This document shows, in pieces, positions 11,588 through 20,050 of a stretch of 42,299 bases of DNA. This stretch comes from Chloroflexota bacterium (GTDB taxonomy: Bacteria > Chloroflexota > Anaerolineae > Aggregatilineales > Phototrophicaceae): assembly GCA_009840575.1 (NCBI GenBank), contig VXNO01000134.1, forward strand, positions 1 through 42,299, in the 5' to 3' direction. Below the pieces are notes generated by a model. It had not been told where the DNA came from. It ran no database searches and saw only the letters and a program-made list of their open reading frames with translations. A program made the translations under genes and the position numbers. Position 1 is the stretch's first letter. Each line of letters opens with the position of its first letter.

Positions 11588-12423
11588 GTCGGGAAGTCGT
11601 TCAGCAAGTCCTTCAGTATGGCGGTCAATCGCGGCACGATAACCGCGCCCGCCTCCAACACTTCTTCGTGATTGGTTTCCAAGTCGCTATCAACCTGGTC
11701 GATAGCGCAATTGGTGATGCCAGAGATAGCCAGCACGCGCATCCCGCCATGCCGCGCAGCCAGCGCCTCATGTGTGGTCGACATGCCGACGGCGTCCGCG
11801 CCCCAAGCGCGCAACATGCGTATCTCGGCGGGCGTCTCGAAGGCTGGTCCCGATAATGAGCAATACACGCCGCTGTGCAAGGGGATGCCGAGCCGCGCAG
11901 CGACCAGGGTGGCGCGCTCCCGCAGGCGGCGGTCGTAGGCTTGGGCCAAGCCGACAAAGCGAATGCCCAAAGCCTCGTCATTGGGTCCCATTAGCGGGTT
12001 CGCCCCCACCATGCCCGGCAGGTTAATGTGGTCTTCCAGCAGCATCAAGTCGCCGACCTGGTAGGCTTTGTTGATGCCGCCCGCCGCGTTGGTCAAGATA
12101 ACAGTGTGCATGCCCAGCGCCTTCATCACACGGATGGGGAAGGCTACCTGCGGCATGCTGTAGCCCTCGTAGAAGTGGGCGCGCCCCTGCATGACGGCGG
12201 CGACCTGCCCTTCCAGCCGGCCGATGACCAGATTGCCCCGGTGTCCGTGCACGGTGGAAGGGGGCCAGCCGGGAATCTCCGCATAGGGGATGACGGTTCG
12301 CGCAGATAGCTCCTCCGCTAGTTTGCCCAGCCCCGAGCCCAAGACCATGCCGATCTGTGGTTGCAGAGTCAGGCGGTCACGGATGGACTTGGCTGCGGCT
12401 TGGTAGTCATCGCTTGTGAACAT
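11584..12423 (-). CDS. punA: purine nucleoside phosphorylase (trimeric type)
   Basis: 279 residues from the ATG at 12423, which has GGAG 6 bases upstream. Upstream in-frame codons would add about 49 residues lacking family similarity. It phosphorolyses purine nucleosides to the base and ribose-1-phosphate. Motifs: MVLGSGLG, VHGHRG, GRAHFYEGY, LTNAAGGIN, SGPAFETPAEIRML and ISGITN. The Glu in FETP and the Asn in ITN are the residues that favour 6-oxopurines (inosine, guanosine) over adenosine in the PNP family. The related MTA phosphorylases usually differ at the Asn. It supplies bases to the purine-degradation genes further along the same strand. Confidence 0.93.
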   Translation of the reverse strand: MFTSDDYQAAAKSIRDRLTLQPQIGMVLGSGLGKLAEELSARTVIPYAEIPGWPPSTVHGHRGNLVIGRLEGQVAAVMQGRAHFYEGYSMPQVAFPIRVMKALGMHTVILTNAAGGINKAYQVGDLMLLEDHINLPGMVGANPLMGPNDEALGIRFVGLAQAYDRRLRERATLVAARLGIPLHSGVYCSLSGPAFETPAEIRMLRAWGADAVGMSTTHEALAARHGGMRVLAISGITNCAIDQVDSDLETNHEEVLEAGAVIVPRLTAILKDLLNDFPT

Positions 12424-12461
12424 CGTCCGCTCCGTCTGGCTCATCTCCCCCAGTACAAGCC

Positions 12462-12470
12462 ATAATAGCA
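12462..12470 (-). promoter_or_regulatory. candidate extended -10 promoter of the PNP gene
   Basis: On the minus strand TGC precedes TATTAT (plus 12462-12467), the extended -10 pattern TGnTATTAT, which can work with a poor -35. No good -35 is visible 17 bases upstream. The expected start near 12455 gives a leader of about 30 bases. The surrounding 173-base gap (12424-12596) must also hold the promoter of the divergent potassium channel gene; a TACAAT at about 12490 on the plus strand is the best, weak candidate. Confidence 0.35.
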
Positions 12471-12596
12471 TAGTTGGCTGCTTCTCGGTACAATTGCGGC
12501 AACGGCAAACTGGGCATGTCGCGGGCGAGAGCCGCCTTGCCATTGCCAATAATTCACCGTTAGCCTGCATGTATCGATAAAGGATGGGATTGACTT

Positions 12597-14651
12597 TTGG
12601 AAGACATCCGCCGGCAATTCCGCGCAGCCACCATCTTGATACTCATCATTATTCCGATTGGCGTCCTCGGCTATATGGCGATCGAGGGCAGGACCTGGTT
12701 CGAAGCCTTTTATATGACCGTCATTACGTTGACGACCATTGGCTTTGGCGATATCGTGCCGAAATCGCCGCTGGCTCAGCTATTTACCTTGGCGCTGGTA
12801 TTTACCGGCTTGGGCGCGCTGGCTTTCTTTCTGTCGTCGTCATTCGCCCTGCTCTTCAGCGTAGAGGCCATGGCGCGCCGCCGACAAATGCGCAACAAAC
12901 GCAAAATCGGCAGGCTGGACAGGCATTACATCATTTGCGGCAGCGGCGAAATGGTCGACAAAACAATCAGCTATGTCTTGAATGGCGCTCGCATCCGCCG
13001 CAAGCAATATCGCGACAGCCAATTCCAACCCATCGAAAGCCGGCTGCGCCGGATTCCTGGCGGCGCGAGTGGATTGATCGGCTTGGTGCGCAAGCTATTC
13101 GCGCTGTATCTGAAGCTCTTCCATGACCAAACCACCCTGCTCGATCTCCTGGTCGTGATTACCGAAGACCGCGACTATGCCGAGCACCTGCGCAGCGCCG
13201 GCATTCTGGTCATTTTTGGCGACCCATCGGATGACGCCATCCTGTTGTCGGCTGGCGTGGCTCGCGCTAGGGCTATCGTCGTCATGCAGGACCAAGACGC
13301 CGAGAACCTGCTCACCGTCCTGAGCGCGCGCAACTTGAGCTCCCGCCTTTACATCACCGCCGAAGTGGTGGATGAACTGATGAAGCTGAAGATGACCAAA
13401 GCGGGCGCCAATGTGGTGCTCGCGCCCTACGAAGCCGCCTCGCAATTTCTCAACAGCGCCACCCTGCGTCCGGCGGTCAACGACTTTTTCAACAGCATCC
13501 TCTTTGACCAGGAAACACAGCACCAGATCACACAGCTGGAAGTGGAATCCAGCTCACCCTGGATCGGCAAGCGCATCAGCGATTTGCAACTGGCAGAGAA
13601 ATACGATGCCGGCGTCATTGGCATCCGCCTGGAAACAACCGACTTCCTGCACTCCCCGGCTGGTAGCCGCATCATCAATGAAGATGAAACCCTACTCTGT
13701 GTTGCGCCCGCGCCGATGATCCCGCTTTTGCAAGGCGAGTGCCTGCCGCAGGGCAGGAACGAAATGAGCTTTGCGACCTTCCAGCGCCTGGTGCAATCGC
13801 GCGCGGCGAAGCAGCTTGATCAGGTACTCAGCCTGGAGGAGAGCGAAAAAGCTGTCCAGGAAATGGAGAAACACTTTGTCATCTGCGGGGATGACCACAT
13901 CATCGAGAGCGCGGTACACTTTTTGGACCCAGCCCGTCCTTTCGTCCTGCTGACCAATGACGCGGCGCTGGCAGAAGGCTGGCAGGCGCGCGGCTTCCGA
14001 GTCATTTTGGGCGATTCCACCCGCGACCGAGTCTTGCGCAAAGCCGGCGTCGAGCGGGCGCAAGCCATAATGATCTCCAAGAGCGACCGAGCCACCGCCG
14101 TCTTGACTGTGATTTCCGCGCGCAGCATCAGCAAGACCCTGCTGGTTTCGGTTACCGCCACAACCGATGACATGATCAATAAATTGTGGCGCGCCGGCGC
14201 CGACCGTGTCGTCAGCCCCTTCCATGTCGCCGCCCAATTTGTGCTGCTGGCGACGACCCGCCCCGCCATCACCGATTTCTTGCAGCATGTGCTCTATAAC
14301 GAGCAGACACAGCTGGAAACGGCGGAGTTCTATATGGAAGACGATTCGCCTTGGATCGGCAAGACCCTCGGGCAGCTCAGCCTGGAAGACCGCTACCAAG
14401 CCGGCGTAATCGGCATACGCAAAGCCAGGCGCGCCGACTTTATTTATGCGCCGCCAATCGATTATACGGTGCAGCCATTCGAAGTGCTGATTGTGGTTAC
14501 GCCCATGCGCCACTTCGATAAAATGCGCCTGGAAGCCAGCGGGCATATTGACCGCCGACCAGCCACTTTGCGCCTGCAATTCGACACATCGGCAAGCAGC
14601 GGCGGTACGCGGGATATGCTGCGAGAATTGCTCGAACAGCAAGACAGCTAG
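12597..14651 (+). CDS. two-TM potassium channel with tandem RCK/TrkA-C domains
   Basis: 684 residues from a TTG start (GGGA about 7 bases upstream). TM1 is about 11-29, the pore loop carries the K+ selectivity filter TTIGFGD at 46-52, and TM2 is about 62-88. The first RCK domain starts at HYIICGSGEMV (110-120) and contains an inserted stretch of about 45 basic/hydrophobic residues before VVITEDRDYAEHL. The first TrkA-C domain follows (PWIGKRISDL, 321-). The second RCK (HFVICGDDHII, 426-436) has lost the glycines of the nucleotide motif, and a second TrkA-C follows (PWIGKTLGQL, 585-). Most MthK-type channels have one RCK per chain and form the gating ring from separate subunits; here both halves are in one chain. 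Confidence 0.88.
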   Translation: MEDIRRQFRAATILILIIIPIGVLGYMAIEGRTWFEAFYMTVITLTTIGFGDIVPKSPLAQLFTLALVFTGLGALAFFLSSSFALLFSVEAMARRRQMRNKRKIGRLDRHYIICGSGEMVDKTISYVLNGARIRRKQYRDSQFQPIESRLRRIPGGASGLIGLVRKLFALYLKLFHDQTTLLDLLVVITEDRDYAEHLRSAGILVIFGDPSDDAILLSAGVARARAIVVMQDQDAENLLTVLSARNLSSRLYITAEVVDELMKLKMTKAGANVVLAPYEAASQFLNSATLRPAVNDFFNSILFDQETQHQITQLEVESSSPWIGKRISDLQLAEKYDAGVIGIRLETTDFLHSPAGSRIINEDETLLCVAPAPMIPLLQGECLPQGRNEMSFATFQRLVQSRAAKQLDQVLSLEESEKAVQEMEKHFVICGDDHIIESAVHFLDPARPFVLLTNDAALAEGWQARGFRVILGDSTRDRVLRKAGVERAQAIMISKSDRATAVLTVISARSISKTLLVSVTATTDDMINKLWRAGADRVVSPFHVAAQFVLLATTRPAITDFLQHVLYNEQTQLETAEFYMEDDSPWIGKTLGQLSLEDRYQAGVIGIRKARRADFIYAPPIDYTVQPFEVLIVVTPMRHFDKMRLEASGHIDRRPATLRLQFDTSASSGGTRDMLRELLEQQDS

Positions 14652-15955
14652 CGACTCCGCGACCAAAACGGACGGTCATCGACTGTGGCAGCCTCGATGC
14701 CAGGCAGCGCAAGCCCGGTCTGCGTATCGAGCAGGGCGATGCGAGCCTGGAACTGCTGGATAACCGCGCCCAGGCTGGCTGCGGGTGGCAGGGCGGTGAT
14801 ATCCGCCCAATGCCGCCGCCCGATAATTGCCAAAGCAGTTTCAGCCTGCCCAGCGCCGGCAACGATAAAATCGCCATCACCGCGGTAAAAGGCTGTCAAT
14901 AGTTGATAGACTAACTTTGGCGTCAGGAAATTGCCTTGCGGCGACAAGACCAGCGCCGCAGCCACATGGGCGGGCAGCGCGCGAAAACCGGCTGCCAAGG
15001 CAGAGACCGCCCCGCCACGCCGATAGCGCCTGTCATGGATTGTCCTTAAGCCCAGCCGCTTCACTGCAGCGCAAACTTGGGCAGCGCCCGCGCCGGTAAT
15101 CACCCGGATGTGGTTGATGCGCGCGCGCATTAGCTGTTCGCTTGTCCGCGCCACTTTTTCCGCGCCCCCCTCAGCGCGCCCGGACAAAACGATCGCGCCA
15201 AGCGCCCGCTGCAATTCCGCAACCGGCGCAAAGCCGCGCACCGAGCCCAGCGCCACGCCATGGATACGCGGATTTTGCAAACACAGCCGCGCGATCAGCC
15301 GGGCGCGCCCAAGCGCATAGCCACCCGCTGGCACCTGATTCACATAGACCACCACCCGCGCCGACTCTGGCAGGCCGCGCAAGCCCAAGGTTTCATCCCG
15401 CAAGACCTGCGCCAGCCAAGCCGACTTCACCGGCGTATTGCGCGCGAAACCATAACGATCGATCATCGCGGCCGGGTTGTAGATATGCGCGTCGTCCAGC
15501 GGAACGCCCAGCGCGCTCAAGGAAGCTACCGGTACCACCAGCGAAGTTTCCAGCGGGATTATCGGTTCATCAGCGCGCGGAGCTTTGAATGGCAAGCCCG
15601 CCGCATGGTCAGCTTCGACCAGCAGAATATCGGAATCCACGCTATCCAGCAGGTCGCGCGTCCATGACGGCGGCGGACCATAAACTCTTCCCGCGCGGAT
15701 GTCCTCATGCAGCAGCACAAATTGATCATCGCTCAGCGCCTGCGAGATGGCGCGCGCATCGTCGCGGCTGGACATGACGCGCGGGAAGAGCAAGAGTTGG
15801 TCGGTGGAAAGCTGTGTGGTGGTAGTCGCTAGGACGCGCCAGCCCGCCTCCGCCAGTTCATAACCCAAGCCCACCAGCAGCGATGTCTTGCCGCCCGCGC
15901 CGATAAAGGCAACGACATCGCCCGGTACAATATCAAATGCTTTGCTCAACCGCAT
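14648..15955 (-). CDS. yqeC: YqeC-type Mo-hydroxylase maturation protein fused to MobA-like domain
   Basis: 435 residues. The N-terminal half (about 1-230) matches the YqeC family linked to selenium-dependent molybdenum hydroxylases: GDVVAFIGAGGKTSLLVGLG (P-loop-like GAGGKTS), LATTTTQ, LLVEADHAAGLPFKAP. The C-terminal half has the layout of a MobA/MocA-type nucleotidyltransferase (IRVITGAG, LVLSPQGNFLTPKLVYQLL, GDFIVAGAG). Its usual N-terminal signature LAAGxSxRMG is replaced by VLSGRAEGGAEKVA, so nucleotidyl transfer may be lost or altered. It is the last gene of the operon, 88 bases after the molybdopterin subunit. Proposed role: inserting or finishing the Mo cofactor. Its stop shares a CTAG with the potassium channel gene. 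Confidence 0.82.
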   Translation of the reverse strand: MRLSKAFDIVPGDVVAFIGAGGKTSLLVGLGYELAEAGWRVLATTTTQLSTDQLLLFPRVMSSRDDARAISQALSDDQFVLLHEDIRAGRVYGPPPSWTRDLLDSVDSDILLVEADHAAGLPFKAPRADEPIIPLETSLVVPVASLSALGVPLDDAHIYNPAAMIDRYGFARNTPVKSAWLAQVLRDETLGLRGLPESARVVVYVNQVPAGGYALGRARLIARLCLQNPRIHGVALGSVRGFAPVAELQRALGAIVLSGRAEGGAEKVARTSEQLMRARINHIRVITGAGAAQVCAAVKRLGLRTIHDRRYRRGGAVSALAAGFRALPAHVAAALVLSPQGNFLTPKLVYQLLTAFYRGDGDFIVAGAGQAETALAIIGRRHWADITALPPAASLGAVIQQFQARIALLDTQTGLALPGIEAATVDDRPFWSRSR

Positions 15956-16043
15956 GCGCCACCATGCTCCCGTTGGCAGGCTTCCATCAGCAGAACTATC
16001 CTTGACAGTCGCAATGATAACAGGTTTTGAGCTGTGGGGCTGT

Positions 16044-18269
16044 TTAGACCACGCCGATGCCAGCCGCCCTTAAGGCTTTGACGACCTTCTGGGCGGTGAA
16101 AGGCTGCGAGTCGATCCAGACGCCGGTCGCGTCATATATGGCCGCGGCAATGGCGGGCGCTAGCGGCAAGAAGGGCATTTCCGCCATGCCACGCGCGCCC
16201 CAGGGTCCCAGCGGGTCGGGGATTTCCAGCACCACTGACTTGACGCGCGGCGGCACATCCAGCGAGGTCGGGATGATATAGGTAGACAAATACGGGTTCA
16301 GGATGCGCCCGTCCTGCGAGACCAGATATTCCATCAGCGCATAGCCTTGCGCCTGCACGATCGCGCCTTCGATTTGTCCCTCGAGCTGCTGGCGGTTGAT
16401 GACCTTGCCGACATCGTTGGCGCAGACGACCTCCAACAACTGCACCTGGCCTGTCTCGATATCGACCTCAACCTCGACCGCTTCGGCGACATAGCCATAC
16501 GCGAAGTTAGGCTCGGCGTAGCCCGTCTGCGGGTCGAACGGCGTCGTCGGTGGCGGATGGTACATGAACTCGGCTTTGGCGGGACGTTCTTCGTCTTGCC
16601 ACTTTTGCAAAGCGAGTTCCGCCGCGCCGCGAATGGCATTGCCGGACATGAAAGACAGGCGCGATGCCGAAGCGCTGCCCGATGAGCCGGATGTAGCGGT
16701 ATCGGAGGCAACTAAATGCACGGTCTCGAAGGGTAGCCCCACCGCGTCCGCCGCCATCTGCATCAAGGCTGTGTGCGCGCCCTGCCCTACATCCGCGCCG
16801 GCATGGTAGAGAATGACGCGCTCAACCTCGGCGCTGCCTTGCAATTCAATGCCCGCCCAGCAATGCTCCGGGAAGCCAAAGCTGAAGCCGACATTTTTGA
16901 AGCCGCCCGCCAAGCCGCGTCCGCGCGCTTTGCTGCTATCGGCGGGTTTATCAGGCGCTTGCAACTGCCAGCCCGCTTCCCCCTGCCGCCACCATGCTTC
17001 TTCTCCGCAGGCGGCAAATACCTGCGGCATGCTGACGCCAGGCGGGAAGGGCGTGCCCACCGAGCCGATGCTGCCCTCGCGGATGCTGTTCCTCAGGCGG
17101 ATCTCCAGCGGATCCATAGCCAGCGCCGCCGCCAGCCGATTCATCTGCCCTTCCGCCGCAAACAGCGCCTGGGGAGCGCCAAAGCCTCGGAATGCGCCTG
17201 ACGGGATGTTGTTGGTGTAGACGGCATAGGTATCGATGTGAATGTTGTCAACTTCGTAAGCGCCGCTGACAGTTAGGTGCGCGTTGCCCAGCACTTTGTT
17301 GGAGGTGTAATTGTACGCGCCGGCATCGCCGATGACCTCGCATTCCATGGCGGTGAGCTTGCCAGCGCGGGTCGCGCCCCACTTCGCGCGCACTTTGATA
17401 GGATGCCGCTTGTGATGGTAGAGGATGGATTCTTCGCGGTTCCATTGGATTTTGACCGGGCGGCGCAGCTTCCAGGCAGCCAGCGCCAGCACAATTTGCA
17501 CGGACATATCTTCGCGTCCGCCGAATGCCCCGCCGATGGCTGGATAGATGACGCGCACTTGCTCGGGCGGCAGGCCCAGCGCGTGATAGATCTGCTCTTG
17601 GTCTTCGTGAGTCCATTGCCCAGCCACGACGACGGTCACGCGCTCGGCTTCATCGATATAGCCCAAGCCGGCTTCGGGCTGCAAGTAGGCATGTTCCTGC
17701 CAGGTTGTTTCGTATGTGCCCTCGACGACGACATCCGCCGCCAGCCAGCCAGCCGCCATATCGCCCCTACGGATGCGGTAACGCGCGACCAGGTTATCCG
17801 CGCAGCCCGGGTGCAACTGTGGCGCGTCCGTCTGCATGGCTGCTTCGGCGTCAAAGACAGCCGGCAGGTCTTCGTACTGAACTTGGATTAGATCGATAGC
17901 TTGCCGAGCGATAGCGTCGGTCTCGGCGACTGCCACCGCCACCATATCCATATAACAGCGCACGACATCCGCGCCAGCTTTGTCGCTACCGGGTCCACAG
18001 AGCACGGGCTGGTCTTTGATGACCAAGCCATATTCATTGACCGGCACATCACGGCTGGTGAAGACGCGCAGGACGCCGGGCAGCGCTTCGGCAGCGGAAA
18101 CATCAACAGCGACCACACGGGCATGGGCGCGCTCACTGAACTTGATGCGCATCCACAGCTGTCCCTCAATGTCAATATCGCCGGGATACGGCGTTTCGCC
18201 CATTACCTTGCCGAGCGCGTCAATGCGCTTGATCGATGCGCCGATGACCGAGCTTGTTTCCGCTGGCAC
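16044..18269 (-). CDS. xdhA: xanthine-dehydrogenase-type molybdopterin-binding subunit
   Basis: 741 residues from a GTG at 18269, preceded by AAGGGGG. An in-frame TTG at 18314 would overlap the previous gene. This is the Mo-hydroxylase catalytic chain. Motifs from the start: GGAFGGRED (about 246-254), AFRGFGAPQ (about 359-367), VGQGAHT, SGSASASRL, and the catalytic base in GARGMAE (Glu about 697). The Glu in GGRED and the Arg in AFRGF correspond to the two residues that hold purine substrates in bovine xanthine oxidase (Glu802, Arg880), supporting a purine substrate. No in-frame TGA (Sec) is present. Electrons would pass to the FAD/FeS subunit encoded upstream at 20051-21484. Confidence 0.9.
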   Translation of the reverse strand: MPAETSSVIGASIKRIDALGKVMGETPYPGDIDIEGQLWMRIKFSERAHARVVAVDVSAAEALPGVLRVFTSRDVPVNEYGLVIKDQPVLCGPGSDKAGADVVRCYMDMVAVAVAETDAIARQAIDLIQVQYEDLPAVFDAEAAMQTDAPQLHPGCADNLVARYRIRRGDMAAGWLAADVVVEGTYETTWQEHAYLQPEAGLGYIDEAERVTVVVAGQWTHEDQEQIYHALGLPPEQVRVIYPAIGGAFGGREDMSVQIVLALAAWKLRRPVKIQWNREESILYHHKRHPIKVRAKWGATRAGKLTAMECEVIGDAGAYNYTSNKVLGNAHLTVSGAYEVDNIHIDTYAVYTNNIPSGAFRGFGAPQALFAAEGQMNRLAAALAMDPLEIRLRNSIREGSIGSVGTPFPPGVSMPQVFAACGEEAWWRQGEAGWQLQAPDKPADSSKARGRGLAGGFKNVGFSFGFPEHCWAGIELQGSAEVERVILYHAGADVGQGAHTALMQMAADAVGLPFETVHLVASDTATSGSSGSASASRLSFMSGNAIRGAAELALQKWQDEERPAKAEFMYHPPPTTPFDPQTGYAEPNFAYGYVAEAVEVEVDIETGQVQLLEVVCANDVGKVINRQQLEGQIEGAIVQAQGYALMEYLVSQDGRILNPYLSTYIIPTSLDVPPRVKSVVLEIPDPLGPWGARGMAEMPFLPLAPAIAAAIYDATGVWIDSQPFTAQKVVKALRAAGIGVV

Positions 18270-18291
18270 GAGTCCCCCTTTTCGTGGCTGT

Positions 18292-20046
18292 TTAGTTTGT
18301 CGGATACCTTGCAAGTTGGCTTTGCTTCAACTGCGCGAATTCATTGGCGAAGATGCGCCGCAGGATGGCGATGGCAGCGGCGTAGGTCGGCTCGACGCCG
18401 CCATAGCTCAAGCTGCCCGCGCCGAGATTCTGCCCCGTTTTCATGGGTTTATCCGAAGCGTAATGCAAAAAGCCAATATCAAATTCCACCGAGTGCAAAT
18501 TGACGATCTCGTTCATAGGGTGGCGCTGCGGGCGGAAGGCTTCATAAATCGCCGAGAGATACGGACCGCTTTCCATTTCAATATCCGTATAACCCTCGCG
18601 GTAAAAGACATCCATATAATTGGGATTCTGCAAGAATGTCCCGCGCACGGTGACCGCCTTTTGGTTGTCCAGCACATTGCCATGGTGCATGTGGGCGCGG
18701 ACATGGCGGGCGGTGAAACAGTTGCGAAACAGGTAGGTATTCTGCGAATGCTCATCGTGGATGACATTGGGGATCATCATATCGCCGATGCGCCCATTCA
18801 ATGTCGCCGCTTTGCCCATCACATAGACGCCGGCCAGCCTGCCCACGCCCTGCGATATGCGGCTGAACAATTCGTAAGCCGACATGCCCAGCGGGTAATC
18901 GATATTGAAGATGAGCGCGTCGCTTTCCCGCAGCCGCTGCAACTGCGCCGCATCGCCCAGGCGCGCATCAAACCACTGCGGCTCCAGCTTGCCCAGCTCG
19001 ATGACTTGCGTTTCCATCTCGAAGCCATGCCGAGAAGGCATCCGCAGCATACCCAGGCGATGCTCCTCACGCGCGAAGAGATGCCGCGTCCCGCTGCCGG
19101 TGTCGGAAAGGTATTGCCGCAGCACAAAATACAGGAAGTTGTCGGTGCTCTTGTGATAGCTCTCTTTGGTATCTTCGTATTCGGTCAGCAGTGATTTTTC
19201 TTCAAACCGTTCAATATACTGCACCAGGCTTTCTTCATAGCGCCGCGCAAAGCCCGCCAGCAGGTTGATGAGCGAGTGGGTGTTGCTGGAGACGAAATAG
19301 ACGGGGCGCTCGCTCGGGTCAATGCCAGCTTGCCCTAGTTCCACGCAGAGTTCATTCCACCACGAGGCGGTGGCGCGCCGATAATCCGCCAGCGAGCCAG
19401 CAATCAAGCGCAGGGTCATGCTCTTGCGTTGGCGACTGATGCGCAGCAGGTTGGCGGCGAAGTCACTTTCCCAGAGCAGGTGCAGCCGGCGCAAATCGCT
19501 GACCGCCATCGACAAGCCATCCGCCAGCGCCGCGAAGTCTTCGTCGGGCAAGTCGCCGCCATCGACATGCCGCGCCAGCAAATCGCACAAAGCCTGGTTT
19601 TGCAGGCGCAGATGCAGCTTGTTCCACTCGATTTGATAGGCGGTGAGCATGGGTGTCAGGTCGTCGATATCCGAGCTGCTGACGATATACACAGCCAGGG
19701 CGCTGACCCCGTCAAAATGACTGCGGCGGCGTCTGCCCGTGGAATAGACGCGCTGCCAACTGGCGATACCATGGTAGCCAGCCGCCACAAAACCGCGCTC
19801 CAACTGCCCGACCAGCACCTCCGTCACATCAATGATGCAAGGCGGCAGACGCAGCGCGCTGTACATCAATGCCGAGGCATCGATCTCCAGCGAGCCAGCG
19901 CCTTCGTGCAGCGAGGAGTTCATCGCCACATGGCTCTCGACCAAGGTATCAATTTCGATGGCATCACTGGAGCGCAGCAACGAATAATAGGTGCGCATGT
20001 AGAGTTCAATGTCATCGTTGCCGGATTTTGGCACTGTGCGGTCCAT
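18292..20046 (-). CDS. uncharacterised protein with nucleoside-phosphorylase-like C-terminal half
   Basis: 584 residues from the ATG at 20046, four bases after the FAD/FeS gene stop; an earlier in-frame ATG at 20100 lies inside that gene. I do not recognise a named family with certainty. The N-terminal 300 residues look helical, with SSNTHSLINLLAGFA near 255. The C-terminal half shows two motifs like those of the PNP/UDP phosphorylase superfamily in the right order: VYVMGKAATLNGRIGDMMIP (about 407-426, compare G-S-A-G-x-L...GD-x-x-x-P) and YTDIEMESG (about 486-494, compare the ribose-binding MEx/MES motif). AMP nucleosidase has a comparable N-terminal domain plus phosphorylase-fold layout. 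It sits between two subunit genes of one purine-type Mo hydroxylase, so a nucleoside, nucleotide or base function is a reasonable inference, not proven. Confidence 0.6.
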   Translation of the reverse strand: MDRTVPKSGNDDIELYMRTYYSLLRSSDAIEIDTLVESHVAMNSSLHEGAGSLEIDASALMYSALRLPPCIIDVTEVLVGQLERGFVAAGYHGIASWQRVYSTGRRRRSHFDGVSALAVYIVSSSDIDDLTPMLTAYQIEWNKLHLRLQNQALCDLLARHVDGGDLPDEDFAALADGLSMAVSDLRRLHLLWESDFAANLLRISRQRKSMTLRLIAGSLADYRRATASWWNELCVELGQAGIDPSERPVYFVSSNTHSLINLLAGFARRYEESLVQYIERFEEKSLLTEYEDTKESYHKSTDNFLYFVLRQYLSDTGSGTRHLFAREEHRLGMLRMPSRHGFEMETQVIELGKLEPQWFDARLGDAAQLQRLRESDALIFNIDYPLGMSAYELFSRISQGVGRLAGVYVMGKAATLNGRIGDMMIPNVIHDEHSQNTYLFRNCFTARHVRAHMHHGNVLDNQKAVTVRGTFLQNPNYMDVFYREGYTDIEMESGPYLSAIYEAFRPQRHPMNEIVNLHSVEFDIGFLHYASDKPMKTGQNLGAGSLSYGGVEPTYAAAIAILRRIFANEFAQLKQSQLARYPTN

Positions 20047-20050
20047 GAGC

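Noticed and set aside
12584..13126. ATG-started frame of 180 codons overlapping the potassium channel start
   Set aside because: The overlapping frame encodes the selectivity filter and RCK domain; this one is Arg/His/Gln-rich without pattern.
16044..18269. Selenocysteine (in-frame TGA) in the Mo subunit
   Set aside because: The frame has no internal TGA. In this enzyme group selenium is carried as a labile cofactor ligand, so absence of Sec does not decide selenium use either way.
18270..18314. TTG at 18314 as start of the Mo subunit
   Set aside because: It overlaps the upstream gene's end; the GTG at 18269 has AAGGGGG upstream and begins at the conserved region.
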